Of a stretch of 64,000 nucleotides of DNA, positions 43,075 through 52,328 are shown piece after piece. How positions within the stretch are numbered: position 1 is the stretch's first letter; each line of letters opens with the position of its first letter. Under the pieces are notes generated by a model. That model ran no database searches. It worked only from the letters and a program-made list of their open reading frames with translations, and was not told where the DNA came from. This DNA is from Svornostia abyssi (lineage in GTDB: Bacteria > Actinomycetota > Thermoleophilia > Solirubrobacterales > Solirubrobacteraceae): NCBI GenBank assembly GCA_024666565.1, contig CP088295.1:4526001-4590000 (forward strand). Reading direction: 5' to 3'. The position numbers and the translations under genes were made by a program.

Positions 43075-43951
43075 ATGCCCGGTCTGCCTGCCGCGCTGCT
43101 CGTCCTGCTGTGCACCCTCGCGGTTGCCGGCTGCGGCGGCACATCCGACGCCGAGCCGAACGCCGCGACGTCTGCGGCGGCCGTCACTCCCGCCGACGCA
43201 CGGCAGGTCGCCGTCGCCCCACCCGAGACGACGCCTGCCGCGGCCGCAAAGGGCGCCCGCACCGGCGAGGCCGCGCGGCGCACGCGGGTGCCGATCCTCA
43301 TGTACCACGTCATCGCCTCCGCGCCCGCCCGGCGAGACGTACCCCGAGCTGTGGGTGCCGCCCGCCCGGTTCGCTGCGCAGATGCGCGCGCTGGCGGACG
43401 CCGGGTACGAGGCCGTGACGCTCGAGCAGCTGACCGCCGGTTGGGACGAGGGCGCGCCGCTGCCCGAGCGTCCCGTCGTCGTGACGTTCGACGACGGCTA
43501 CCTCAGCCAGTCCACGAACGCCGGCCCGGTGCTGAAGAAGCTGGGCTGGCCGGGTGTCCTCTACCTCACGCTGCGCAACGTGGGCGACAGCATCCCGGAG
43601 GCCTCGATCCGCAAGCTCCTGCGCGACGGGTGGGAGCTCGGCGCGCACACCGCCACGCACCCGGACCTGCGCACGCTCGGCGCCGATGGCCTCACCCGTG
43701 AACTGGACGACGTCCGCACCGCGCTGCGCGAGCGGTTCGACCAGGCGGTGCTGGCGTTCTGCTACCCCGCCGGGAAGTACGACGCGGGCGTCATCGCCGC
43801 CGTGAAGGCTGCCGGCTACACCACCGCGACGACCGTTGATCCGGGTTGGGCCGGGCCGGGCACCCCGCGCCTTGAGCTGCCGCGCGTGCGGGTGGATCCG
43901 GGCGACACCCCGGGCGGGCTGCTCGAGAAGATCTCCGCGGCGCGCGGCTGA
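43075..43951 (+). CDS. Lipoprotein polysaccharide deacetylase (NodB domain, frameshifted)
   Basis: About 291 residues after correcting +1 near 43327-43331. ATG 43075 lies 8 nt after TACCCT (43061-43066), a leaderless start; ATG 43069 is just upstream in frame. Lipobox AVAGC, Ala/Thr-rich linker, then the CE4 domain: RVPILMYHVIAS, PVVVTFDDGYLSQS (catalytic Asp pair), WELGAHTATHPDL (zinc His) and FCYPAGKYD. Deacetylates N-acetylated cell-wall or extracellular polysaccharide on the outer face of the membrane. Confidence 0.87.
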
Positions 43952-44037
43952 CGGGAGCCTGACCACCCCGAGCATCGCAAGAACAGCACCCTTGGACCCG
44001 TTGAATCGTTGCTGCGCACGACGCGCCAGCACGTCCG

Positions 44038-44049
44038 TGGATCGATCCA
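44038..44049. promoter_or_regulatory. TGGATCGATCCA palindrome
   Basis: Perfect 12-bp palindrome 12 bp upstream of the TTG start at 44062. Possibly an operator; the only notable element in the 43952-44061 gap. Confidence 0.3.
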
Positions 44050-44061
44050 GAGGTATGTGAC

Positions 44062-45078
44062 TTGTCCTTCTCCCGCGCGCTCGGCGCAGCAGCGGCGGCG
44101 CTCATGCTCGCCGGCGTGTTCCCCGCAACCGGCCAGGCCGTCCTGACCACGCCGGAGGTCCTGCTGCTCGACACCTACGACACGCGGGCGTTCCGCGGAT
44201 TCGCGGGACCGGTCCAGACGACTCAGCCCCTCGCGCCGGGCGGCTTCTACATCGTCACCGCGCGCGGGACGTTCTCCCGCCATCTCAAGAGCCTGATGAC
44301 CGCGCCGGCTCCCGACCCCTACACGTTGTGTGGTACTCCGAAGCCCGCACCGCTCGACCCTTCGCCGGGTCGACCCGACAGCCCCGCCGGCCAGGACCCT
44401 GAGTACGTGTTCGCCTATCCGATCGAAGACAAGAACAAGAAGAAGGGATACGCGAAGATCTGCGCCGCCTCTCCGGGCACGCTGGCTGCCTTCGAGATCG
44501 ACACCGGCCTCGGGTTCAGCCGCAGGCCGTCGTATGACAAGGGCACGGCCCCCCGGCCGGATCACACCTACAGCTACCGGATCGAGGGGGCCAACTTGCC
44601 CGCCTCATTCCGCTACACGGACTCGAATCTTGCGGACAACACCGGGGTCATGACCATCACCATCACCCCCGCGAACACCACGACGTGCGGGGACGACCCC
44701 CGGTGCCTTGCGTCGCTCGCATCTGGCGCAACCCCCACCGCCACACCGGCCGCAGGATCAGGCGCGGCCGCGACCAACGTCATCCTGCCGACCCGCTCGT
44801 GCGCCAGCCGACGCCTCTTCCGGATCACCCTGCGTGACCGCAAGGCCGACCCCATCGTGGCGGCGACGGTACGACTCAACGGGAAGACCGTCAAGGTGCT
44901 GCGCGCACGCGTCGGAGGTCGCACGCGCAGGATCTCCACCGTCGATCTCCGTGGCCTGCCCGGCAACCGCTTCACGGTCTCCATCACGGCGAAGACGAGG
45001 AGCGGGAAGGTCCTGCGGGGCTCACGCAAGTACTTCACCTGCAAGCCGAAGCTCAAGAGCGGTCCTCCGAAGCTGTGA
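44062..45078 (+). CDS. Secreted protein of unknown function
   Basis: 338 residues; TTG 44062 has AGAGG 8 nt upstream. Signal peptide ALGAAAAALMLAGVFPATGQ, a beta-rich middle domain with two Cys (TLCGTP, AKICAAS), a third pair CGDDPRC, a Thr/Ala/Pro linker, then a C-terminal Arg/Lys-rich beta domain of about 85 residues (FRITLRDRKADPIVAATVRL) that looks like an Ig-like/SdrD-type add-on common in Solirubrobacter secreted proteins. Its stop overlaps the FkbM gene start. Confidence 0.7.
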   Translation: MSFSRALGAAAAALMLAGVFPATGQAVLTTPEVLLLDTYDTRAFRGFAGPVQTTQPLAPGGFYIVTARGTFSRHLKSLMTAPAPDPYTLCGTPKPAPLDPSPGRPDSPAGQDPEYVFAYPIEDKNKKKGYAKICAASPGTLAAFEIDTGLGFSRRPSYDKGTAPRPDHTYSYRIEGANLPASFRYTDSNLADNTGVMTITITPANTTTCGDDPRCLASLASGATPTATPAAGSGAAATNVILPTRSCASRRLFRITLRDRKADPIVAATVRLNGKTVKVLRARVGGRTRRISTVDLRGLPGNRFTVSITAKTRSGKVLRGSRKYFTCKPKLKSGPPKL

Positions 45079-45872
45079 CCATGGCAACCACGAGACTCAG
45101 CACCGTGCGGGACCGCTCGAAGGTCCTGCTGACCCGATACCCCGGGCTGTATGACGCCGCGCGGCGCCCCTACGCAGTCGGGCGCTTCTGGCTGGGTAGG
45201 CCTCACGACCCCGACTACGGGGTCTTTGGCCTGCTTTCCCACGAGACCCGCCCGTTTCTCGACGTCGGTGCGAACGCCGGGATGTCCGCGCTGTCGTTCC
45301 GGACGTACAACGGCCGTAGCCGCATCGTCTCCATCGAGCCGAACCCCTTCCACGAGCCAGATCTGCGGTTCGCCAGCCGCCTCGCCAAGCCGTTCGAGTA
45401 CCGGCTCTGGGGCGCCGGCGCCGCCGACACCACGCTCACGCTGTTTGTCCCGGTGTTCCGCGGCGTGCCCATGAGCACTGAGGCCTCGATGTTCATCGAG
45501 GAGATCACCGAGAGCCCGAGCCTGCGCGAGCGGCTGGGCGAGGCCATGGACGGGGACGAGTTCGAGATCGTCTCGCATGAGGTCCCGGTGCGGCGTCTGG
45601 ATGTCCTGAAACTCGACCCCGCCTTCGTCAAGCTCGACGTCCAGGGTGCGGAGCACGACGCGCTGCTCGGCCTGAGCGACACCATCCAGCGGTCCAAGCC
45701 GCTGCTGCTGATTGAAACGCCGCGGCCCGACGTACGGGAACTCTTGGAGCGTCTCGAGTACCTGCCGTACAGCTATCTCGCAGAGAGCAACGAAGTTGTG
45801 CCCGAAGTCCGCGGCAGGCTCAACACCGTGTTCGTCCACCGCGACGAACCGGTTCCGGCTCGCCGGAACTGA
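45075..45872 (+). CDS. FkbM-family methyltransferase
   Basis: 265 residues from GTG 45075 (ATG 45081 possible). FkbM fold: PFLDVGANAGMSALSFRTYN (SAM motif I), IVSIEPNPFHEPDLRFA (motif II) and VKLDVQGAEHDALLGLSDTI. Family members O-methylate sugars of polysaccharides or macrolides. Coupled to the secreted protein upstream; lies beside polysaccharide-type genes. Confidence 0.87.
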   Translation: MTMATTRLSTVRDRSKVLLTRYPGLYDAARRPYAVGRFWLGRPHDPDYGVFGLLSHETRPFLDVGANAGMSALSFRTYNGRSRIVSIEPNPFHEPDLRFASRLAKPFEYRLWGAGAADTTLTLFVPVFRGVPMSTEASMFIEEITESPSLRERLGEAMDGDEFEIVSHEVPVRRLDVLKLDPAFVKLDVQGAEHDALLGLSDTIQRSKPLLLIETPRPDVRELLERLEYLPYSYLAESNEVVPEVRGRLNTVFVHRDEPVPARRN

Positions 45873-45889
45873 TCGCGCTGGGCCACGCG

Positions 45890-48211
45890 TCAGGCGTCCG
45901 CCGTCGCACCGGCGGGCGCCGGCAGCGGCGGCAGTTCCACGGGCGAGGTGTGCAGCGCCCGGACCCGGACGTCGCGCCACGTCACGCCCTCGCGCACCAG
46001 CGCGGGGGCGCCCATGATGAAGGCGGTCGCGACCTCGACGGCCTGCAGGATCACGCCGTAGGCGATCCCGTCGGCGTAGCTGACCCCGTAGGCGCCGAGC
46101 ACTGCGGCACAGGCGAGCTGGAACGTGCCGATGTTCGACGGGGTGAGCGGGAGGACCGCCGTGACGTTCACGGCGAACAGCACGGCCGCGGCCGCGCCGA
46201 AGCCCGCGCGGTCGTCGATACCCAGAGCAACGAGCAGGAGGTAGCAGGAGAGCGCCTGCAACGCCCACGCCGAGAGCTGGAGCACGGTCGCCTCGGTGCC
46301 GAGACGGGGCGAGCGGAAGACCGCCAGGCCCGACCGTGCGCGCAGCGCAGCGCTGCGCGCCTTACGCGAGAACGCGGCGAGCCGGGACTCGCCCTGTCCG
46401 CGGCCGGCGAGCACCGGGGCGAGGACGACGGCGAGCACGAGGATCACCGGAGCGACTGCGGCGAGGACGAGCGGGCCGGACCGCGTGAAGACGTCGACCG
46501 TCGAGAACATGATCGCGCCCAGGATCACCAGCGCGAGGGCGTTGAGCAGCGTCTGCGAGACGATCGTGCCGACGACCACCGGCAGCGTCGTCCGAGGCCG
46601 GCCGACGCGCCGCGCGACGATGAGCGCGCGCGACGGCTCGCCGAGACGGGCCGGCAGTGTTGCGCTCATCAGCACGCCGATGGACGTCGCGCGCAGGGCG
46701 ACGCCGAAGTCGATGACCGCGTCGGGCAGGCCCGCGCGCAGGATCGCCCGCCAGGCGCCGGCGCGCAGGACCATCGACGCGCACATCACGCCGAGGCCCG
46801 CGACGACCCACGCCGGGGACGAGTGGACGAGCGACGTCACGACCCGGTCCACGCCGATGCGCTGCAGCGCGAGCAGGGCGAGGGCAATGGTCGCCAGCCC
46901 GGCCAGGCCGAGCGCCGCGCGGCGCAGGAAGGCGACGGCCGGGTGCTTGAAGCCGGTGGCCGAAGGTCGGGCCGGCTCGGGGCGCGGCAGGCGGCGCGGC
47001 CGCTCCATCGGGAGGCCGTCGGCGGTGGCGAGGCCGTGCCGGACGGCGAACCGCCGGGCCGGGGTGGCCGGCTGCGCGACAGACTGGGCGTCCTCGTACA
47101 CGCCGAGGACCTCCTCGGTGACGTGCGGCCAGGCGAAGCGTTGCGCGGACCGCGCGGCCTCGCTGCCCATGGCCGCCGTACGGGACGGGTCGAGAGCGAG
47201 CTCACGCAGCGTCGTGGCGAGCGCCGTCGGATCGGCGCGAGGCACGAGTACACCGTCGGCGCCGTCGCGGACGACGTCGCGGTAGCCGGCGATGTCGGAG
47301 GCGACGACCGGTGTGCCCGCCGCAAAGGCCTCCGTCAGGACCATGCCGAAGGACTCGCCGCCGAGGGCGGGCGCGCACAGGACGTCAGCGCCGCGCAGGA
47401 TCGCCGTCTTCGCGGCGTCATCGACCTTCCCGAGCGCGGTGACGCCGCGCGGGTCGAGCAGCAGCGGCTCGATGTCGCGGGCCGAGGCGCCGACGATCGT
47501 GAGCTGGACCGGGACGTGGTCACGCAGCGCCTCGAACGCCGGCAGCAGGACCTCGAGGCCCTTGCGCTCCACGGCCTGGCCGACGAACGCGATCTTCAGC
47601 GGGTCGCCCTCCAGACGCGGCGCCTTGGGCGCGAGCGCGGGATCGACGTGCACGCCGTTGGGGATGATGCGGTAGTGGCCGCCGAAGAAGCGGCGGCCGG
47701 TCCACGCCGCAGCCTCGGAGACCGCGATGCGGGCATGCAGGCGATTGAAGCGCCGCCAGGCCCCCGCGAGGTTGCCGAGGTTGTTCGTGATCGGGCTCGT
47801 CGCGTACGCGTGGAACGTGCCGACGACCGGGATCGCGGGCGATGCGCTGCACGCCTCCCAGCCCGGTGTCGGAGCCATCGGCTCGTGCACGTGGATGACG
47901 TCGGGCGCGAACTTCGCGATCTCGGTGCGGAACGTGCTGACCGAGTGCGGGTGCAGCGCCAGCGTGCTGACGGCGCCGTTGAACGGCAGGCCGACGGTGC
48001 GCCCCAGGGGCACGAGGTACTCCGGCAGGGCACGGGCCTGCGGCCGCGCGCCGCGGTGCAGCCGGGCGGAGAGGGCGTCGTCGGGGTCGACCGGCGCGAG
48101 CACCCGGACGTCATGTCCGGCAGCGAGGAGCTCATCGGCGAGCGCCTCGATGTGCCGCGTCACGCCCCCGGGATACGTCCACGAGTACGGGGACACCAGC
48201 GCGATGCGCAT
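45890..48211 (-). CDS. Fusion: PimA-like GT4 glycosyltransferase + UPF0104/AglD-type membrane domain
   Basis: 773 residues from ATG 48211, 7 nt after TAGGAT on the minus strand (leaderless). Residues 1-390: GT4 with RIALVSPYSWTYPGGVTRHI, GVHVDPALAPKAPRLEG, IAFVGQAVERKGLEVLLPAF and GGESFGMVLTEAFAAGTPVV, closest to phosphatidylinositol mannosyltransferase PimA. Residues 430-760: six to eight TM helices of the lysylphosphatidylglycerol-synthetase/flippase-like family (TLPARLGEPSRALIVARRVG, LPLTPSNIGTFQLACAAVLG). Joining the two suggests coupled synthesis and membrane handling of a mannolipid; inference. Confidence 0.88.
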   Translation of the reverse strand: MRIALVSPYSWTYPGGVTRHIEALADELLAAGHDVRVLAPVDPDDALSARLHRGARPQARALPEYLVPLGRTVGLPFNGAVSTLALHPHSVSTFRTEIAKFAPDVIHVHEPMAPTPGWEACSASPAIPVVGTFHAYATSPITNNLGNLAGAWRRFNRLHARIAVSEAAAWTGRRFFGGHYRIIPNGVHVDPALAPKAPRLEGDPLKIAFVGQAVERKGLEVLLPAFEALRDHVPVQLTIVGASARDIEPLLLDPRGVTALGKVDDAAKTAILRGADVLCAPALGGESFGMVLTEAFAAGTPVVASDIAGYRDVVRDGADGVLVPRADPTALATTLRELALDPSRTAAMGSEAARSAQRFAWPHVTEEVLGVYEDAQSVAQPATPARRFAVRHGLATADGLPMERPRRLPRPEPARPSATGFKHPAVAFLRRAALGLAGLATIALALLALQRIGVDRVVTSLVHSSPAWVVAGLGVMCASMVLRAGAWRAILRAGLPDAVIDFGVALRATSIGVLMSATLPARLGEPSRALIVARRVGRPRTTLPVVVGTIVSQTLLNALALVILGAIMFSTVDVFTRSGPLVLAAVAPVILVLAVVLAPVLAGRGQGESRLAAFSRKARSAALRARSGLAVFRSPRLGTEATVLQLSAWALQALSCYLLLVALGIDDRAGFGAAAAVLFAVNVTAVLPLTPSNIGTFQLACAAVLGAYGVSYADGIAYGVILQAVEVATAFIMGAPALVREGVTWRDVRVRALHTSPVELPPLPAPAGATADA

Positions 48212-48218
48212 GCGCGCC

Positions 48219-48247
48219 ATCCTAGTGGGCGGACAGGCGCTTAGACT
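48219..48247. promoter_or_regulatory. Divergent leaderless promoters
   Basis: Minus strand TAGGAT (48224-48219), 7 nt before ATG 48211. Plus strand TAGACT (48242-48247), 7 nt before ATG 48255. The starts are 43 bp apart, so the -35 regions overlap. Confidence 0.6.
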
Positions 48248-48254
48248 GCACGGC

Positions 48255-48953
48255 ATGCCTCGCCGTCACTTCGTGAAGTACACGTTCCTGAAGCTCGACC
48301 CGGCCTGGCGCCGACTCGACGCTGAGGAACGGGCCGAGCACAAGCTCGAGTTCGCCGCCGCGTGCAGCGACTTCGCCGACGGTCATCTGCTGCGCGCGTT
48401 CTCCACCGTGGGCACACGCGGCGACACGGACATGATGCTGCTCAGCCAGGCCGAGAACCTCGAGCGCATCCACGAGTTCCACGTCGTCCTGGCCCAGTCC
48501 GGGCTCATGAAGTGGGCCCAGATCCCGTACTCGTACCTCGCGCTGACGAAGGAGTCGGAGTACTCCGACGAGACGCGCCTGCAGGTCCACGAGGCGCACT
48601 CGAAGTACCTCTTCGTCTACCCGTTCATCAAGAACCGCGAGTGGTACGCGCTGGACGCCAAGGAGCGCTGGCGGATCATGCAGGAGCACATCACCGTCGG
48701 GCGCGAGTACCCGGACATCGACCTGAACACGTCGTACTCGTTCGGCCTGGACGACCAGGAGTTCGTCGTGGCGTTCGAGACCGACAACCCCGCGGACTTC
48801 CTCGATCTCGTGCAGCGGCTGCGCACCACCGAGGCGTCGGCGTTCACGAAGCAGGACACACCGACGTTCACGTGCATCGCGGCGTCGGTCGAACGTGCGC
48901 TGAACGCGCTGGACGGCGAGGCCGTGTCGGTCGAGCCGAGCGCGCAGTCCTAG
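48255..48953 (+). CDS. hemQ: Coproheme decarboxylase HemQ / chlorite-dismutase-like protein
   Basis: 232 residues from leaderless ATG 48255. Chlorite-dismutase fold: ALTKESEYSDETRLQVHEAH, KYLFVYPFIKNREWYALDAK, then RWRIMQEHITVGREYPDIDL carrying the proximal heme-ligand His. Actinobacterial members are HemQ, converting coproheme III to heme b in the coproporphyrin-dependent pathway. No other heme gene is adjacent. Confidence 0.9.
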   Translation: MPRRHFVKYTFLKLDPAWRRLDAEERAEHKLEFAAACSDFADGHLLRAFSTVGTRGDTDMMLLSQAENLERIHEFHVVLAQSGLMKWAQIPYSYLALTKESEYSDETRLQVHEAHSKYLFVYPFIKNREWYALDAKERWRIMQEHITVGREYPDIDLNTSYSFGLDDQEFVVAFETDNPADFLDLVQRLRTTEASAFTKQDTPTFTCIAASVERALNALDGEAVSVEPSAQS

Positions 48954-49600
48954 TGCCCGCCACCGACGACGGGGTCGCCCACCTCCGGGCGGCCGATCCG
49001 GTGCTCGACGCGCTCATCGACCGCGTCGGCGCGCTGCCTACGGACGAGGATGAGGCAGAATCGCGGGGCCGGCCCGACGATCACTACGGCGCGCTCGTGC
49101 GCTCCATCGTCGGCCAGCAGCTCTCGACGAAGGCCGCCCGGGCGATCTACCTGCGCCTGACGGCACGTTTCGACGGGCGCACGCCCACGCCCGAGCAGGT
49201 CCTCGCCGACGACCCCGAGGAGCTGCGCGCCGCCGCGGGGCTCTCACGGATGAAGGTGTCCTTCCTGCGCTCACTGGCCGAGCACGTGCAGGACGGCACG
49301 CTCGAACTGGACAGGATCGCCGAGCTGCCCGACGACGAGATCATCACCGAGCTCATCACCGTGAAGGGCATCGGCGAGTGGAGCGCGCACATGTACCTCA
49401 TGTTCCACCTGCGCCGCCCGGACGTCCTGGCGTGGGGTGACCTGGGCGTGCGCCGGGCCGTGCAGCTCGCCTACGGCCTGCAGGACGCGCCGCTGCGCGC
49501 CGAGCTCACCGAGATGGCCGAGCCGTGGCGCCCGCACCGCACGCTGGCCTGCCGGTACCTGTGGCGCTCGCTGGATGCGACGCCGATCGACGAGAGCTGA
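48953..49600 (+). CDS. DNA-3-methyladenine glycosylase II (AlkA-like, HhH-GPD)
   Basis: 215 residues; GTG 48953 overlaps the hemQ TAG (TAGTG). HhH-GPD fold: SIVGQQLSTKAARAIYLRLT, helix-hairpin-helix LITVKGIGEWSAHMYLMFHL and catalytic Asp in LAWGDLGVRRAVQLAYG. Excises alkylated bases. Lacks the N-terminal beta domain of E. coli AlkA, so it is of the shorter AlkA-type class. Confidence 0.9.
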   Translation: MPATDDGVAHLRAADPVLDALIDRVGALPTDEDEAESRGRPDDHYGALVRSIVGQQLSTKAARAIYLRLTARFDGRTPTPEQVLADDPEELRAAAGLSRMKVSFLRSLAEHVQDGTLELDRIAELPDDEIITELITVKGIGEWSAHMYLMFHLRRPDVLAWGDLGVRRAVQLAYGLQDAPLRAELTEMAEPWRPHRTLACRYLWRSLDATPIDES

Positions 49601-49614
49601 GCGGTCGGCTCCGT

Positions 49615-50373
49615 TCAGTCGCTGGCACCGGCATCCGCGCCGCCGGCGCCGGCGCTCACGGCGACCTCGCTCGCGCGGGTGAAGCAGAGCATGACCTGCT
49701 CGCCGCCCGCACCACTGCGCTCACCGAGGGTCGCGAGGGTGCCGACCGTGTCGACGCTCAACCCATGGCGCGCCGCAGCGCCGCGATAGAACGACAGCGG
49801 ACGGGTGACCACCGGGAAGCGCTCCCACGTCAGCTCGGGTCGCTGGCCGATGTTCACATTCGCGTAGAACTCACCGTCCGGGGTGAGGCGCTCCGCGATC
49901 ATCCGCAACGCCCGCTCGAGGATGTCGTCACTCAGGTGGATCAGCACGCTGAACGCCCAGATCCGATCAAAACGCATCCCGGCCGGGAACGGCGCCTCGT
50001 CCGGGTGTTCACTGACGAGCAGCAGAGGACGCCGCTCCTCCATGCCGGCGGCGCGGAGCTCCTCCCGGGCCTCCGGGAGCACCTCCTCGCGAGCGTCCAG
50101 GCCAACGTAGTTTCCCGGCTCGAGATAGGCGATGAGCGGGATGCCGCCGCGAAGCGTGCCGCAGCCAAAGTCGAGCAGCCGATGCTCGGGCAGAAGCCCA
50201 CGCTGCTTGAGAAAGGCGATCTGGAAGTCGCGCTTGGCCTTCCAGGCCTGCGGCGGACCGACCTGCGCGTGGCGGCGGGCACTCGGCGACACCCGCATGA
50301 CGAGCTTGCGAGCCCGAGGAGCGTTGGTAGCGCGGAACCAGAGGCGCCGAGCCCGGTACGTCAGTGCGGACAT
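49615..50373 (-). CDS. SAM-dependent methyltransferase
   Basis: 252 residues from ATG 50373 (MSALTYRARRLWFRATNAPR); CAGCAT lies 7 nt upstream. Motif I LLDFGCGTLRGGIPLIAYLE, motif II GLDAREEVLPEAREE, motif IV FDRIWAFSVLIHLSDD, motif V LTPDGEFYANVN. The basic N-terminal 45 residues may contact nucleic acid or membrane. Convergent with alkA. Confidence 0.82.
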   Translation of the reverse strand: MSALTYRARRLWFRATNAPRARKLVMRVSPSARRHAQVGPPQAWKAKRDFQIAFLKQRGLLPEHRLLDFGCGTLRGGIPLIAYLEPGNYVGLDAREEVLPEAREELRAAGMEERRPLLLVSEHPDEAPFPAGMRFDRIWAFSVLIHLSDDILERALRMIAERLTPDGEFYANVNIGQRPELTWERFPVVTRPLSFYRGAAARHGLSVDTVGTLATLGERSGAGGEQVMLCFTRASEVAVSAGAGGADAGASD

Positions 50374-50474
50374 CGACGGGATGCTGAACGCGGAAACCCA
50401 CTCCCACAAGGGGCGATCACACGATCGCAACACCACCGCGAACCCGGTTGCCACCGGCTCTACCCTGTCGCGCC

Positions 50475-51337
50475 ATGACTCCCCCTGCGCTTCGACCTTC
50501 AGTCCCATTCGACGTACTCCGACGGGGCACTGCCGCCGGAGGAGGTCGTCGCCCGTGCTGCGGCCGCCGGCGTCCAGCTGCTCGCCCTCTCCGACCACGA
50601 CACGGTCGACGGCGTCAGCGCCGCGATGGCGGCAGGTGTCAGCCACGGCGTGCGAGTCGTTCCCGCCGTCGAGCTGTCGTCGGTCGACCCAGCCGGCGAA
50701 GATCTGCACATCCTCGGCTACGCCTTCGATCCGGACGACGCGGGACTGGCGGAGGCGCTCCTCGAGTTCCGCGCCGACCGCATCGGGCGCATCGGGCGCA
50801 TGGCGGATGCGGTGCGAGAACTCGGCTGGGAGATCGACGAGTCCGTCCTCGCCGGGCGTGACGCCCCGGGCCGCCCCCACCTCGCAACGGCCGTGTTCGA
50901 CCATCCAGCGAACGCCGATCGGCTCGCCGCGGAGTCGCTGGCGAACAGCACTCAGTTCCTGGTCAAGTATCTCATCCCAGGGACACCCGGATTCCGCGGA
51001 CGGACGACGCCCACCGTCGAGCGGGCCATCAACGTGATCCATGCCGCCGGGCGGCGTCGCCGTGTGGGCACACCCGTACTGGGACATCGCCGACGACGAG
51101 GACGTCGAGGCGTGCCTGCGGCGGTTCGCGGCCGCGGGGCTTGATGGCGTCGAGGCCTTCTACGCGACCCACACCCCCGAGCAGACCGCGCGCCTTGTTG
51201 CCCTCGCGGACGAGCTGGAGCTGCTCACGACCGGCTCCGCCGACTTCCACGGGCCAGACCATCCCAAGTTCGCCGAGTTCCTCGCCTTCGACACGGGCGG
51301 CTCGGAGCCGCGGCTCGGGCCGATCGCCACCGTGTGA
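50475..51337 (+). CDS. PHP-domain phosphoesterase (RNase AM / YciV-like), two frameshifts
   Basis: About 286 residues. ATG 50475 is 8 nt after TACCCT (50461-50466), a leaderless start. +1 frameshifts lie in the C run 50481-50485 (join MTPLRFDLQSHSTYSDG) and in the GGG at 51049-51051 (join AAGGVAVWAHPYWD). PHP metal motifs: SHSTYSDG, LSDHDTVDG, PAVELSSVD and GSADFHGPDHP. The family hydrolyses nucleoside 3',5'-bisphosphates or matures the 5' ends of small rRNAs. Confidence 0.86.
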
Positions 51338-51399
51338 ACATCGCGTGGCGGCACCCCGCCATGCGCAAGACCCGACGTCGCCGATTCGTTTGGTCGGCC

Positions 51400-52312
51400 A
51401 TGGACCCCCGTGATCATCCTGTTCGGACTCGGCGTCGGCATCCTCATCGGCCTCACGGGGATCGGAGGCGGGTCGCTGATGACGCCGCTCCTCCTGCTCT
51501 TCGTCGGGACTCCGCCGGTCACCGCGATCGGCACGGATCTCGCGTACGGGGCTGTCACCAAGACGTTCGGCGGCTGGCAGCACCTACGCCGCAAGACGGT
51601 CGACCTCGGCCTGTGCTGGTGGATGGCCGCCGGCTCGGTTCCGGGATCCCTGGTCGGCGTCTGGCTCATCGAGCGCCTGCACCACGTGTACGGTGACAAC
51701 TTCGACGACGTCCTCCTCGTCTTCGTCGCAGTCGCGCTCCTCGTCACCGCCGTCGCAACGCTCGGCCGCGCCCTGTTCATGCCGTCAGCGATCGCGCGAG
51801 AGCAGGAGACTGTCGAGATGACGCGGCGCCGGAAGGCGCAGGCCATCGTCATCGGCTTCGTCCTCGGGCTGGTCCTCGGCCTGACCTCCGTCGGCAGCGG
51901 AGCCCTCATCGGGCTCGCGCTCATCCTCGTCTTCCAACTCACGCCGCACCGCGTCGTCGGGACCGACGTCTTCCATGCCGCGATCCTCCTCTGGGTCGCG
52001 GGACTCGCCCACTTCGCCGCCGGGAACGTCGACCTCGTCCTGATGACCAACATCCTGCTGGGCTCCATCCCGGGCGTGTGGCTCGGTACCCACCTCATCA
52101 CGAGAGTTCCCGCGCGCGCCCTGCGCCCCACACTCGGGTGCGTGCTGATGGCCGCCGGTATCGGCGTGCTCACGAAAGCCGGGGTTGCGGTGCCACCGTG
52201 GGCCCTCGTCGGGGTCCCGGTCGCGGTCGGACTCGGCGTGATCGGGCTGGAACGCCGCCGCTCACTCCGGCTGCCCACACCCGGCGGGGTACCCGCGCCC
52301 GCCGAGCAGTAG
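51400..52312 (+). CDS. TauE/SafE-family sulfite/organoanion permease
   Basis: 303 residues if started at ATG 51400 with one base removed from the C run 51404-51408, giving MDPVIILFGLGVGILIGLTG, a typical family start; otherwise GTG 51410 without frameshift. Eight TM helices in two repeats: GLTGIGGGSLMTPLLLLFVG and GLTSVGSGALIGLALILVFQ. Exports sulfite, sulfonates or related anions by family. Confidence 0.86.
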
Positions 52313-52328
52313 GCCCGCCACCGGCACG

